Source: Chersky-840 sp963794615 (GTDB lineage: Bacteria > Actinomycetota > Acidimicrobiia > Acidimicrobiales > UBA8190). From it: a stretch of 64,000 nt of DNA. The notes beneath the pieces were generated by a model, which saw only the letters and a list, made by a program, of their open reading frames with translations, was not told the origin of the DNA and made no database searches. Shown here piece after piece: positions 17,045-26,204 of this stretch (within the stretch, counting starts at the first letter, position 1; every line of letters starts with the position of its first letter). The DNA is taken from assembly GCA_963794615.1 (NCBI GenBank), contig CAWCEP010000005.1:930001-994000 (forward strand). The letters run 5' to 3'. A program made the translations under genes and the position numbers.

Positions 17045-18123
17045 TGCAGATGCCCCGCCGTCGAGCGGTAGCCGCGCCCGGTGAGGGCGTCGTGGAGGCG
17101 CTCGGCCATGTCCCCGTCCACCACCAGCACGAGCACGCCGCGGTCACCCTCGACGCTGTGGGCCAGCTCGATGTCGTGGATGTTGACGCCGAGGTCGCCG
17201 GCCAGGGTCGTGATCTCGGCCAGCACCCCGGGCCGGTCCGGCACCGGCACCCGCACCTCGGCCAACCGCTCGGGTGCCACGGCGCGCGCCGGCAGCGATC
17301 GCCGCGCCGTCGCCGCCTGCTCGAGCTCGGCCAGCAGGCCCGCCCGGTCGGCGGCGGCCACCCGGTCGCGCATGTTCGACAGGTCGGCCAGCAAGGTGTC
17401 GAGGGCGGCGACGATGGCGGGCGCGTTCTCGGCGCACACGTCGGGCCAGATGTCGGGCTGTCCGGCCGCGATGCGCGTCATGTCCCGAAAGCCGCCCGCG
17501 GCCAGACGCAGCAACGCCCCGTGCTCCTCGGCAGCGCGGTCGGCCAGGTTCATGAGCGTCGCCGCGGTCAGGTGCGGCACGTGCGAGACCATGGCCACGA
17601 GGGTGTCGTGCTGCTCGGGCGAGAGGGCCAGGACCTCGGCCCCGAGGCTGCTCACCACCGATTGCAAGCGGGCATAGGCGTCGGGGTCGGTGGTGGCGGT
17701 GGGCGTGAGCACCCAGGTGGCCCCGACGAACAGTTCGGGGTCGGCTCCGTCGATGCCGACCTGTTCGGACCCGGCCATGGGATGGCCACCCACGAAGCCG
17801 GGCTGGGGGAGCTGGGCCGCCAGGGGTGCCTTGACCCCGGCGACGTCGGTCACGACCGCTCCTTGGTGCCGGGCCAGGCTCAACGAGCGTGTGACCTCGT
17901 CCACCACCGACCCCAGGGGGGTGGCGACGAAGGTGATCTCGGCGTCGGGGTCGTCCCCCACCGCGTCGATGGCACCGAGGGCCTTGGCCCGGTCTGCGGC
18001 CAGGGCGTCGGTGTCGCGCCCGGTGACCCACCAGCCCCGGGCCCGCAGGGCGAGCCCGATCGAGCCGCCAATCAGGCCGGTCCCGACGACCGCGGCGCGG
18101 CGGGCATCACTCGGGGAGGTCAT
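17041..18123 (-). CDS. tyrA: Prephenate dehydrogenase with C-terminal ACT domain
   Basis: A 360-residue protein. A Rossmann motif (GTGLIGGSIGLALR, about 14-27) binds NAD(P). Prephenate-site residues are visible in GGHPMAGSE and SHVPHLTAA. A C-terminal ACT domain from about residue 286 (RPGVLAEITTLAGDLGVNIHDIE) suggests feedback control, probably by tyrosine. It oxidises prephenate to 4-hydroxyphenylpyruvate. Start is the ATG at 18123, overlapping the end of aroH by 17 bases. Confidence 0.94.
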   Translation of the reverse strand: MTSPSDARRAAVVGTGLIGGSIGLALRARGWWVTGRDTDALAADRAKALGAIDAVGDDPDAEITFVATPLGSVVDEVTRSLSLARHQGAVVTDVAGVKAPLAAQLPQPGFVGGHPMAGSEQVGIDGADPELFVGATWVLTPTATTDPDAYARLQSVVSSLGAEVLALSPEQHDTLVAMVSHVPHLTAATLMNLADRAAEEHGALLRLAAGGFRDMTRIAAGQPDIWPDVCAENAPAIVAALDTLLADLSNMRDRVAAADRAGLLAELEQAATARRSLPARAVAPERLAEVRVPVPDRPGVLAEITTLAGDLGVNIHDIELAHSVEGDRGVLVLVVDGDMAERLHDALTGRGYRSTAGHLQ

Positions 18124-18472
18124 CGCGCAGCCCCCGGGCCCCGTGCAGGTAGACGTGGTGGAGCTCGGGGCGGGCCCGGTCCGTGTCGACGTGGAGGAGC
18201 ACCCGCAGGCACCGCGGGGTGGCCCCGACGACGTCGAGCTCACGAGCGCACAGCAGGGGGACGTCCCCGAGGCCCATGGCCCGGGCCGCGGCGGCCGGGA
18301 ACATCGACACGACGTCGCCGGTGGCGGTGAAGACGATGCTGATGACCTCGTCGTGCTCGAGCCCGTTACGCCCCAGGAGGTCGCCGAGCAGCTCCTGCAT
18401 GCGGGTCGAGACCTGGTCCGGGGTATCGCTGTCCACGGTGGTGGCGCCGCGCAGGGCCCGGACGGCTGACAT
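18107..18472 (-). CDS. aroH: Chorismate mutase, AroH type
   Basis: A 121-residue protein of the Bacillus AroH fold. Signatures are VRALRGATTVDSDTP (active-site arginine), MQELLGDLLGRNGL, ISIVFTATGDV and a late VYLHGARGLR. It converts chorismate to prephenate, the substrate of the adjacent TyrA. The ATG at 18472 lies 10 bases after the rluB stop; a further upstream in-frame start would add non-conserved residues inside rluB. Confidence 0.92.
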   Translation of the reverse strand: MSAVRALRGATTVDSDTPDQVSTRMQELLGDLLGRNGLEHDEVISIVFTATGDVVSMFPAAAARAMGLGDVPLLCARELDVVGATPRCLRVLLHVDTDRARPELHHVYLHGARGLRDDLPE

Positions 18473-18482
18473 GGCCCCGATG

Positions 18483-19340
18483 CTAGCCAGGCCCACCGCG
18501 GCGCCCCGGCGGCGCGCGCCGCTGGCCAGGGCCGTCGCGACGCCGTGCGGCTGGGGGTGTCTCCGGGCGGAGCGCGGCGGCACGGCCCAGGGCGCGCACC
18601 TCGGACGGGTCGAGCGCCCTCCACGACCCCGGCTTCAGGCGGGCGTCGGTGACCGGCCCGATCCGGGTCCGCACCAGCCGCCGGACGGGGTGCCCGACGG
18701 CGTCGCACATGCGGCGGATCTGGCGGTTGCGCCCTTCGTGGATGACCATGCGGATGACCCCGGGGGCGACCACGCCCACCGTGGCCGGTGCCGTCTTCCC
18801 GTCGTCGAGGTCGATCCCCAGGCGCAACCGGCGCAGGTCGCCCGCGGAGGGAACCCCGTTCACCTCCACGAGGTACTCCTTCTCGACCCCGAAGGAAGGA
18901 TGGGTGAGCCGCTGGGCCAGGTCGCCGTCATTGGTGAGCACGAGCAGGCCTTCGGTGTCGGCGTCGAGCCTCCCCACCGGGAACACGCGCGGCGCGTCGG
19001 GCACGAGCGTGAGCACCGTCGGACGACCGAAGGGGTCGTGCGCGGTGGTCACGATGCCGGCCGGCTTGTGCAACAGGTAGTGCACGAGACCGGGAAGCAC
19101 GGGTAGGGCCACGCCGTCGAACGACACCACGTCGCGACCGACATCGACACGCCGACCGAGCTCGGCGGTTTCGCCGTTCACCGTCACCCGCCCATCGGCG
19201 ATGAGCTCCTCGCAGGCCCGCCGGCTCCCGAGCCCGAGGCGGGCCAGGACCTTCTGGAGGCGTTCGCCCTCGGGCGCCGCGCTGGCGGCGTCGGGCGTGG
19301 CGGCTCGGGTGCGGGGTGGGTCGCGGTCCCCGTCAGGCAT
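18483..19340 (-). CDS. rluB: 23S rRNA pseudouridine synthase, RluB/RsuA family
   Basis: A 285-residue protein. An N-terminal S4 RNA-binding domain (about 28-75, LQKVLARLGLGSRRACEELI) is followed by the pseudouridine synthase domain with the catalytic aspartate in VGRLDADTEGLL and the motif EGRNRQIRRMCDAVGHPV. The last 35 or so residues are an Arg/Pro-rich tail. It forms pseudouridine in the large-subunit rRNA. The start ATG overlaps the scpB stop by 8 bases. Confidence 0.93.
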   Translation of the reverse strand: MPDGDRDPPRTRAATPDAASAAPEGERLQKVLARLGLGSRRACEELIADGRVTVNGETAELGRRVDVGRDVVSFDGVALPVLPGLVHYLLHKPAGIVTTAHDPFGRPTVLTLVPDAPRVFPVGRLDADTEGLLVLTNDGDLAQRLTHPSFGVEKEYLVEVNGVPSAGDLRRLRLGIDLDDGKTAPATVGVVAPGVIRMVIHEGRNRQIRRMCDAVGHPVRRLVRTRIGPVTDARLKPGSWRALDPSEVRALGRAAALRPETPPAARRRDGPGQRRAPPGRRGGPG

Positions 19341-19905
19341 CGGCGCCGGGGCGCAGGCGCTCCTCGAGTTGCTCGACGACGTCGGGGCCGGGCAGGAGGT
19401 CTTCGACGGGGGGTAACTCCTCGAGGACGAAGAGCCCGAGCCTTTCCAAGAAGGCGGCGGTGGTGCCGTACAGCACGGGCTGGCCGGGGCCCGGAGCGTG
19501 GCCGACGGCGTTGATGTAGCCCCGCTGCTCCAACAGACGCACCACGCCGTCGACGTTCACGCCCCGAAGGGCGGCGATCTGGGCACGCGACACGGGCTGG
19601 CGATAGGCGACGATGGCCAGGGTCTCGAGGGCGGCCGACGACAGGCGCGACGACACCCCCTCCATGGCGAAGCGCTCGACGAAGGGGGCCAGGTCGGGGT
19701 GTGTCTGGTAGCGGTACCCCCCCGCCACCCGGGCCAGGACGAACCCCCGGCCCTCCTCCTCGTAGCTGGCGGCGAGCTCGGTGCAGGCCGCGTCGACGCG
19801 TTCGATGGGCATCTCGAGCAGCTCGGCGAGCATGTTGGGCGGCACCGGTTCGAGCGCCGACAGCAAGATGGCCTCGATGGCCCTGTACTCCTCAGGGAGT
19901 CCCAC
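19333..19905 (-). CDS. scpB: Segregation and condensation protein B
   Basis: A 190-residue protein with two winged-helix regions. Typical ScpB sequence is seen in AIEAILLSALEPV, SSAALETLAIVAYRQPVSRAQI and RGVNVDGVVRLLEQRGYI. It is the kleisin-associated subunit of the SMC-ScpAB condensin that compacts the chromosome. It starts 11 bases after scpA. Confidence 0.95.
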   Translation of the reverse strand: MGLPEEYRAIEAILLSALEPVPPNMLAELLEMPIERVDAACTELAASYEEEGRGFVLARVAGGYRYQTHPDLAPFVERFAMEGVSSRLSSAALETLAIVAYRQPVSRAQIAALRGVNVDGVVRLLEQRGYINAVGHAPGPGQPVLYGTTAAFLERLGLFVLEELPPVEDLLPGPDVVEQLEERLRPGADA

Positions 19906-19916
19906 GGGCAGAACCG

Positions 19917-20702
19917 TCAGCCGTCGTATTCCTCGACCGTGTCGCCACCGCCGACGCTGGACAGCACGGACGAGTCTCGGGACCAGTAGACGACCAGGTC
20001 ACCAAAGGTCTCGCCCTGATCGAGGGTGACCCAGCCCCGCTTGCACAGCTCCAGCAGGGCGAGGAAGCGCACGATGATCTGCATCCGCGTCGTGCAGTGC
20101 GAGGTCAGGTCGCGAAACGACAGCCGACCCGCGCTGGGGAGGCGCTCTTCGAGCTCGGCGACCGCTTCGGACACGGTCACCGCTTCTACGGTGACGTGGG
20201 ACAGGTCGAGGAGGAACTCGGGCCTCGGCACCGTCCCCACCATGAAGGCGGCGGCCAGTTTCTCGGGGGTCACGCCGGCCAGCAGGTCCGGGGCCAGGTC
20301 GCGGAAGTGCTCCTCGAGGCCGGCCACGCGGGGCAGGGTGCGCCGGGCCTGGTCGAGCAGAGAGGCGAAGGCGTCGGCGGCGGCCGCGTAGGCCTGGAGC
20401 TCGAGGAGGCGGGCCAAGAGGCGGTCCCGCTCCTCGAAGCCGGCGAGCTCCTCGTCGTCGTCGACCTCGTCGGGGCCGGGGAGGAGCTTGCGCGACTTGA
20501 GCTCCACCAGGATGGCCGCGATCACGAGGAATTCACTGGCGGTCTGGACGTCGAAGGGCTGGCGGGCGTGCATCTCGGCCACGAAGGCGTCGACCAGGTC
20601 CGACATCCGGATCTCGTAGATGTCGACCTTGTGGTCGGACACGAGCTGTAACAGCACGTCGAAGGGCCCTTCAAAGACGGGCGTCGAGACGTGCGCCACC
20701 AC
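19917..20702 (-). CDS. scpA: Segregation and condensation protein A
   Basis: A 261-residue kleisin. N-terminal signature: FEGPFDVLLQLVSDHKVDIYEI; then FLVIAAILVELKSRKLLP and a C-terminal winged helix (RFLALLELCKRGWVTL). It bridges the two SMC heads in condensin. The GTG at 20702 was chosen because a TAGGGT box sits 7 bases upstream; a second GTG follows directly. First gene of the leftward operon ending in plsC. Confidence 0.94.
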   Translation of the reverse strand: MVAHVSTPVFEGPFDVLLQLVSDHKVDIYEIRMSDLVDAFVAEMHARQPFDVQTASEFLVIAAILVELKSRKLLPGPDEVDDDEELAGFEERDRLLARLLELQAYAAAADAFASLLDQARRTLPRVAGLEEHFRDLAPDLLAGVTPEKLAAAFMVGTVPRPEFLLDLSHVTVEAVTVSEAVAELEERLPSAGRLSFRDLTSHCTTRMQIIVRFLALLELCKRGWVTLDQGETFGDLVVYWSRDSSVLSSVGGGDTVEEYDG

Positions 20703-20709
20703 GATCTCG

Positions 20710-20715
20710 ACCCTA
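20710..20715 (-). promoter_or_regulatory. Candidate leaderless -10 box for the scpA operon
   Basis: TAGGGT on the minus strand lies 7 bases before the GTG at 20702. The divergent trpS box lies about 110 bases away. Confidence 0.45.
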
Positions 20716-20823
20716 CCGGCTCCCCCGTCGTTGTCTGTGCATGGCCCCTGAGCAGGAACGACGGTCCGCGCCGCGCCCCGCTTGCCGCTACCGCCCCAGC
20801 ACCGCGCCCAGACACGGGTCCCG

Positions 20824-20829
20824 TACCAT
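20824..20829 (+). promoter_or_regulatory. Candidate leaderless -10 box for trpS
   Basis: TACCAT lies 8 bases before the ATG at 20838. No ribosome binding site is visible before trpS, as expected for a leaderless message. Confidence 0.45.
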
Positions 20830-20837
20830 GGCACGCC

Positions 20838-21836
20838 ATGGCCAGGGTCTTGTCCGGGGTGCAACCGAGCGGTGATCTGCACCTCGGCAACTACCTGGGC
20901 GCCTTCCGGAACTGGGTGGCCGACCAGCACCAATTCGACGCCTTCTTCTGCGTCGTCGACCTCCACGCCCTCACCCTCGACCACGACCCCGCCCTCCTGG
21001 CGGCCAAGACCCTCGAGACCGCCGAGAACCTCCTGGCGGTGGGCCTCGACCCCTCGGTGTGCACGTTGTTCGTCCAGAGCCACGTCCCCGAGCACCCCCG
21101 TCTGACGTGGGTGCTCGAGTGCACCGCCACCTACGGCGAGCTGCGCCGGATGACCCAGTTCAAGGACAAGGGCAAGGACCAGGAGACGGTGCGGGCGGGG
21201 TTGCTCACCTATCCGGTACTCATGGCCGCCGACATCCTGCTCTACGACGCCGAGCGCGTCCCCGTCGGAGATGACCAGCGCCAGCATCTCGAGCTGACCC
21301 GGACCCTGGCGGCGCGTTTCAACAACCGGTACGGCCCGACCTTCGTGGTGCCCGCACCGGCGGTGCCCACGCTGGCGGCCCGCGTCATGGACCTCCAAGA
21401 GCCCACCCGCAAGATGTCGAAGTCGGTGAGCTCGCCCCTGGGCACCGTGCTCGTGCTCGACTCCCCCGACGAGATCGACCGCAAGGTGCGCAAGGCCGTG
21501 ACCGACACCGAGACCGAGGTGCGCTACGACCCCGAACACAAGCCGGGCGTGTCGAATCTGTTGGAGTTGCTCGCCGCGTCAACCGGGGGGGACCCCGCCA
21601 CGCTGGCCACTGGCTATGGCAACTACGGCTCCTTGAAGGCTGATGTGTCGGAGGCGCTGGCCGAGCTGTTGCGTCCCGTGCGCGAGCGGCTCGTCGAGCT
21701 GCACGCGCAGCGCGACTACGTGGAGTCGGTCCTCGCCGAGGGGGCCGCCAAAGCCAGAGAGGTGGCGGGGCCGACACTCGACCGGGCCATGCGCGCCGTC
21801 GGGCTCCTGGTTCCCCCGGGTGGTTTCAGCGCGTGA
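20838..21836 (+). CDS. trpS: Tryptophanyl-tRNA synthetase
   Basis: A 332-residue class I synthetase. The HIGH-type motif is HLGN (15-18) after SGVQPSGDL, and KMSKS is at 192-196. Tryptophan-pocket sequences include DLHALTL and AADILLYDA. It charges tRNA-Trp. It stands alone, divergent from scpA and convergent with the M50 protease gene 6 bases downstream. Confidence 0.97.
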   Translation: MARVLSGVQPSGDLHLGNYLGAFRNWVADQHQFDAFFCVVDLHALTLDHDPALLAAKTLETAENLLAVGLDPSVCTLFVQSHVPEHPRLTWVLECTATYGELRRMTQFKDKGKDQETVRAGLLTYPVLMAADILLYDAERVPVGDDQRQHLELTRTLAARFNNRYGPTFVVPAPAVPTLAARVMDLQEPTRKMSKSVSSPLGTVLVLDSPDEIDRKVRKAVTDTETEVRYDPEHKPGVSNLLELLAASTGGDPATLATGYGNYGSLKADVSEALAELLRPVRERLVELHAQRDYVESVLAEGAAKAREVAGPTLDRAMRAVGLLVPPGGFSA

Positions 21837-21842
21837 CGTCGC

Positions 21843-22604
21843 TCACAGCACCGCGTTGGCGTAGTGGTTGAAAGCCCAGTTGAAGAGTCCACTGAGCGCG
21901 CTCGGGTCAAGTACGACGAGGATGAGCGGGATGAACATCGTGAACGGTCGGATGCGGTAGTACCCGGGCAGCAAGCTCCTCGGCAGGAAGCGCTCCAAGA
22001 CGGCCGATCCGTCCAAGGGCGGCAGGGGAATGAGGTTGAACACCGCCAGGAGGACGTTGACGTATCCCGCTACGAACAGTAGCTGGGCCCAGGTCGGCTC
22101 CTGCCCGAACGTGGGAAGGGCCTTGATCGAAACCGGGACCAGGGTTTTGTAGGCCAACCCGAGCACGATGGCCAGCACGATGTTCACCGCGGGTCCCACC
22201 AACGACACCACCACGCTCGTGTTGCGGGAGTTCCGCAGGCGAGACACGTTCACGGGTACCGGCTTGGCGTAGCCGATGACACCGAGGCCGCTAAGCACGA
22301 GCAAGGCGGGGAGGATGATCGTGCCGAAGGGGTCGATGTGCTTGACCGGGTTGAGTGTCAACCGGCCGGCCCGCTTGGCGGTGTCGTCGCCGAAGGCGAG
22401 CGCGGCCGCCCCGTGAGAGACCTCGTGCAGGATCACCGAGGGGATGAGCGCGACGAACAGCAGGATCTCGGCCGTGCTCACCTTATGGGTGCGGACGAGC
22501 ACCGCCACCAACGCCACCCCGGCGATGATCCAGATAGTGGTGCGCGGGCTCAGGCCCTGGCGGCGCGGCGGTCCCGACGCCGGTGGGGGTCCCCAGGCGC
22601 TCAA
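21843..22604 (-). CDS. Site-2 protease-like M50 membrane metallopeptidase
   Basis: A 253-residue membrane protein. The zinc site is HEVSH (60-64) with the second ligand region NLIPLPPLDG (N190, D198), the arrangement of the short M50B/S2P group. About six hydrophobic segments are seen. It probably cleaves membrane-embedded substrates; the target is unknown. Start chosen: the TTG at 22604, 13 bases after the DksA-type gene, with GGAG upstream. Last gene of the long leftward run. Confidence 0.88.
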   Translation of the reverse strand: MSAWGPPPASGPPRRQGLSPRTTIWIIAGVALVAVLVRTHKVSTAEILLFVALIPSVILHEVSHGAAALAFGDDTAKRAGRLTLNPVKHIDPFGTIILPALLVLSGLGVIGYAKPVPVNVSRLRNSRNTSVVVSLVGPAVNIVLAIVLGLAYKTLVPVSIKALPTFGQEPTWAQLLFVAGYVNVLLAVFNLIPLPPLDGSAVLERFLPRSLLPGYYRIRPFTMFIPLILVVLDPSALSGLFNWAFNHYANAVL

Positions 22605-22617
22605 CGGCCCGCTCCGG

Positions 22618-22953
22618 TCAGTGCTTGGCGGCGCAGTTGATGCAGTACCGCGCCGCAGGCTTCGCTTCGAGGCGCAGCGGGTCGATCGCCTGTCCGCAGT
22701 CCTCGCAGGCGCCGTAAGTGTCGTCTGACAGCTTGACGAGGGCCCGCTCGACGTCGTCGAGGGTCTCCCGCAGCGACGCCCCCAGGGCCTCGGCTTCACC
22801 ACGCTCTGCGGTCACCTGACTGGAGTCGGCGAAATTGGAGTCGTAGGTCAGGCCCGCGCTACCGAGACCGAGCTCCTCGAGCTTGGCAATTAGATCGCGG
22901 CGCTCCGCCTCCAGCAGGGCGCGGTGATCGACGGTCGGGGCGTCGGGAGACAC
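22618..22953 (-). CDS. DksA/TraR-type C4 zinc-finger protein
   Basis: A 111-residue protein: an N-terminal helical region (LLEAERRDLIAKLEEL), a coiled middle, and a C-terminal C4 zinc finger (CEDC and CINC, 21 residues apart from first to third Cys) with YGACEDCGQAIDPLRL. Proteins of this family bind in the secondary channel of RNA polymerase. The acidic coiled-coil tip of true DksA is not obvious, so function is inferred from family only. GTG start, 10 bases after xerD. Confidence 0.85.
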   Translation of the reverse strand: MSPDAPTVDHRALLEAERRDLIAKLEELGLGSAGLTYDSNFADSSQVTAERGEAEALGASLRETLDDVERALVKLSDDTYGACEDCGQAIDPLRLEAKPAARYCINCAAKH

Positions 22954-22963
22954 GCCTAGGAGA

Positions 22964-23926
22964 TTACTGCGCCCTACCCCAGTCGGCGCGCGGATGTGCC
23001 TGTTCGTAGGCCTCTCGGAGGTGCTCCAACGAGACCTTCGTGTAGAGCTGGGTGGTGGCGATCGAGGAGTGGCCGAGGAGCTCTTGCACCACCCGGATGT
23101 CGGCGCCGTGGGCGAGCATGTGGGTGGCGCACGAGTGGCGCAGCACGTGCGGGTGGACCTTGTCCTCGAGGCCCGCGGTCCGGGCCCGCTTCTTGAGGAC
23201 TCCCCAGATTCCCTGGCGGGTGAGCCGGCCGCCCCGGGCGTTCAGGAACACGGCCTCGGCATCGCCGCGCCGGGCCCAGCGCCGCGGCTCGAGCTCGGGT
23301 CGCCCGCGAGGGCCGAGCCAGGCGTCGAGCGCCCGACGCGCGCAGCGGCCCATGGGCACGAGGCGCTCCTTGTCCCCCTTGCCGAGGACCCGCACGAGCC
23401 CGGTATCGGACTCGAGGTCCGAAAGGCTGAGCCCGGCCAGCTCCGACACGCGCATCCCGGTGCCGTAGAGGACCTCGAGGATGGCCCGGTCTCGTATCGA
23501 CGCCGCGTCTTTCTTGGTCGTCGTGTCGAGGAGCCGGCCGACTTCGTCCTCGTCGATGGCTTTGGGGAGCCGACGGGGGGTGCGCACGGGACGCACGTCC
23601 GCGGTCGGGTCACCGGTGGCGCCGCCCTCCTCGAGGAGGAACCGGTGCAGCCCCCGGAGCGCGGCCAGCGCCCGCGACACCGAGGCGGGGCCGAGCCCGG
23701 CGGCGCGCCGCTCGGCGAGGTGCTCCTCGACCGCGGCGACATCGGCGCCGTCCACCGTGGTGCCGCGCGCGGCGAGAAACGCTTCGTAGCTCACGAGATC
23801 ACGCCGATAGGAGAGGATCGTGTTGCGGGCCCGGCCCTGCTCGATGGCCAACCACGTGAGGTATTCCTCGGCGTGGCGGCTCAGCACGGGCCCGCTCTCG
23901 GACACGTCGATCGTGACCGGTGTCAT
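22964..23926 (-). CDS. xerD: Tyrosine recombinase XerD
   Basis: A 320-residue recombinase with all catalytic residues: R159 (TGMRVSEL), K184, H260 and R263 (HPHVLRHSCATHML), H286 (LGHSSIATTQ) and nucleophile Y295 (LYTKV). The N-terminal SAM-like core-binding domain spans about 12-100. With XerC it resolves chromosome dimers at dif. The position between the NUDIX gene and the DksA-type gene matches the actinobacterial xerD locus, so it is chromosomal rather than a phage integrase. Start ATG at 23926. Confidence 0.94.
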   Translation of the reverse strand: MTPVTIDVSESGPVLSRHAEEYLTWLAIEQGRARNTILSYRRDLVSYEAFLAARGTTVDGADVAAVEEHLAERRAAGLGPASVSRALAALRGLHRFLLEEGGATGDPTADVRPVRTPRRLPKAIDEDEVGRLLDTTTKKDAASIRDRAILEVLYGTGMRVSELAGLSLSDLESDTGLVRVLGKGDKERLVPMGRCARRALDAWLGPRGRPELEPRRWARRGDAEAVFLNARGGRLTRQGIWGVLKKRARTAGLEDKVHPHVLRHSCATHMLAHGADIRVVQELLGHSSIATTQLYTKVSLEHLREAYEQAHPRADWGRAQ

Positions 23927-23936
23927 CGCAGCCGTC

Positions 23937-24536
23937 TCAGGTCGTCGACGGCGCCGCGGTGGCACCGGGTTGCGCCGAACGCTCGACTTCGAGGGCGTGG
24001 CGGGCCAGGAGCAGCCCCAGCAAGGTCTGCGCGTCGACCAGCTGACGCGACGCGATGAGGGTGTCGATCTCGGAGAGCGCGACCTCCACGACCTCGATGT
24101 AACGCTCCTCCTCCCCGTGACGGGCGGGCTCGACGGGCTCGAGGTGCTGGGCCAGATAGAGCAGCGTCTCCTGGTCGCAGAAGCCGGGGCTGTTGAGCAT
24201 GACGCCGACCTGGCGCAGCGTCCCGGCCCGCACGCCCACCTCCTCCTCGAGCTCGCGACCCGCCGTGGTCTCGGGCGCTTCACCCTCGACGTCGCGCGTG
24301 CCGGCGGGGATCTCGAGGAGCTCCTTGTCCACCGATCCGCGGTATTGGCGCACGAGGAGCACCGTGTCGCGGTCGGTCACGGGGACGACGGCGACCGCAC
24401 CCGGGTGGCGAACGACGTCGCGGCTGAAACGCGTCCCGTCGGGGGCCTCGAATTCCGCTCGGTCGAAGGAGATCCTCCACCCCTCGAGGAGCACCTCGTC
24501 ACCGAGGTGACGGAAACCCTTCTCAGGAGGCAGCAC
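23937..24536 (-). CDS. NUDIX hydrolase, ADP-ribose pyrophosphatase type
   Basis: About 199 residues. The Nudix box runs from AGTRDVEGEA to GRELEEEVGV, preceded by RQYRGSVDKELLEIPAG and with AVVPVTDRDTVLLVRQ as the first strands, matching ADP-ribose pyrophosphatases. It likely hydrolyses ADP-ribose or a similar nucleotide sugar. The GTG at 24536 gives a 14-base overlap with pyrG; a GTG at 24584 would overlap pyrG by 62 bases and is less likely. The same pyrG-NUDIX-xerD order is known in Mycobacterium. Confidence 0.9.
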   Translation of the reverse strand: MLPPEKGFRHLGDEVLLEGWRISFDRAEFEAPDGTRFSRDVVRHPGAVAVVPVTDRDTVLLVRQYRGSVDKELLEIPAGTRDVEGEAPETTAGRELEEEVGVRAGTLRQVGVMLNSPGFCDQETLLYLAQHLEPVEPARHGEEERYIEVVEVALSEIDTLIASRQLVDAQTLLGLLLARHALEVERSAQPGATAAPSTT

Positions 24537-26178
24537 CGACGTCGGAGTCGATGGTGATGAGTCGGGGCAGGCGTCCGTCGGCACGTCGCAGCGCCGCCCC
24601 CAAGAGCTCGCGGAACAGCGGGTGGGGACGGTCGGGGCGGCTCTTGAATTCGGGGTGGGCCTGGGTCCCCACCCAGAAGGGGTGGCCGGGAAGCTCGACG
24701 AACTCGACGAGCACGCCGTCGGCCGACGACCCCGAACAGCGCAGTCCCGCCTCCTCGAGCTTGGAGCGGTAGCGGGGATTGACCTCGTAGCGGTGGCGGT
24801 GGCGCTCGGACACGACGGTCGTCCCGTATGCCTCGGCCACGATGGAGCCGGGCTCGAGCTGGGCTACGTAGGAGCCGAGCCGCATAGTCCCGCCCATGTC
24901 GACGACCTTGTGCTGATCGTCCATAAGGTCGATGACCATGTGGGGACTGATGGTGTCGAACTCGCGCGAGTTGGCTCCTTCGAGGCCGGCCAGGTGGCGC
25001 GCCACCTCGATGACCATGACCTGGAGGCCGAGGCACAGCCCCAGGCACGGGATCTCGCGTTGGCGGGCGAACTCGACCGCCGCGATCTTCCCCTCGATCC
25101 CCCTTTCGCCGAAGCCTCCCGGGATGACCATGCCGTCGAGCTGCAACATGCGGTCGGTGCCCAACAGGTCGGGGACCTTCTCGGCCTGGATCCAGTCCAC
25201 CTCGACCTTGGCGCCGTGGTGGAAGCCGGCGTGGCGCAGGGCCTCACCCACCGACAGGTAGGCGTCGGGAAGGTTGACGTACTTGCCGACCACGCCGATG
25301 CGTACGGGCCGCTCCGACGCGGAGACCTGGGAGACGACCTTCTCCCACCCCGAGAGGTCGACGGGGTGTTCCTCGGAGTCGATGGCGAGCATCTGGCACA
25401 CGACGCGGTCGAGGCCCTCCTCGTGCAGGACGAGAGGGATCTCGTAGATGCTCGGTGCATCGACCGCCGAGATGACCCCCTCGACGGGGACGTCGCACAG
25501 CAACGAGATCTTGCGCTTGAGCCCGTCGGAGATGGGTTGGTCCGAACGGCACACGATGACGTCGGGCTGGATGCCTCGACTCCGCAACTCGGTGACCGAG
25601 TGCTGGGTGGGTTTTGTCTTCTGCTCCCCCGACGGTGCCAGATACGGCACCAGGGTGAGGTGGACGTAACAGACGTTGTCGCGCCCCACGTCGTGGCGGA
25701 ACTGCCGGATCGCCTCGAGGAAGGGCACGATCTCGATGTCACCCACGGTGCCGCCCACTTCGACGATCACCACGTCGATCTCCTCGGAGGCGAGGTGGCG
25801 GATGCGCGCTTTGATCTCGTCGGTGATGTGCGGGATGACCTGCACGGTCTTTCCCAGGTACTCCCCGTGGCGCTCCTTGCGGATCACCTCGGAGTAGATC
25901 GACCCCGTGGTGGCATTCGACGTCGTCTTGAGCTCGACGTCGATGAAGCGTTCGTAGTGCCCGAGGTCGAGGTCGGTCTCACCGCCGTCGTGGGTGACGA
26001 AGACCTCGCCGTGCTCGAACGGGTTCATGGTTCCGGGGTCCACATTGATGTAGGGGTCGAGCTTGATCATCGTCACCCGCAGGCCTCGGCACTTGAGAAG
26101 CCGGCCGAGCGAAGAGGCGGTGAGTCCTTTGCCGAGCGATGAGGACACACCGCCGGTGACGAAGACGTACTTGGTCAA
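24523..26178 (-). CDS. pyrG: CTP synthase
   Basis: A 551-residue enzyme making CTP from UTP, ATP and glutamine. The synthetase half opens with KYVFVTGGVSSSLGKG and includes DPYINVDPGTMNP. The C-terminal glutamine amidotransferase half has the oxyanion GGFGERG, nucleophile motif LGLCLGLQ and the HPEF histidine/glutamate. The start is TTG at 26178, preceded by GGGAAG. A TACCGT box about 26 bases upstream (26205-26210) may give it its own promoter. Confidence 0.97.
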   Translation of the reverse strand: MTKYVFVTGGVSSSLGKGLTASSLGRLLKCRGLRVTMIKLDPYINVDPGTMNPFEHGEVFVTHDGGETDLDLGHYERFIDVELKTTSNATTGSIYSEVIRKERHGEYLGKTVQVIPHITDEIKARIRHLASEEIDVVIVEVGGTVGDIEIVPFLEAIRQFRHDVGRDNVCYVHLTLVPYLAPSGEQKTKPTQHSVTELRSRGIQPDVIVCRSDQPISDGLKRKISLLCDVPVEGVISAVDAPSIYEIPLVLHEEGLDRVVCQMLAIDSEEHPVDLSGWEKVVSQVSASERPVRIGVVGKYVNLPDAYLSVGEALRHAGFHHGAKVEVDWIQAEKVPDLLGTDRMLQLDGMVIPGGFGERGIEGKIAAVEFARQREIPCLGLCLGLQVMVIEVARHLAGLEGANSREFDTISPHMVIDLMDDQHKVVDMGGTMRLGSYVAQLEPGSIVAEAYGTTVVSERHRHRYEVNPRYRSKLEEAGLRCSGSSADGVLVEFVELPGHPFWVGTQAHPEFKSRPDRPHPLFRELLGAALRRADGRLPRLITIDSDVGAAS

Positions 26179-26204
26179 GCTCGGAGCTTCCCGGGCATCG
26201 TTCC

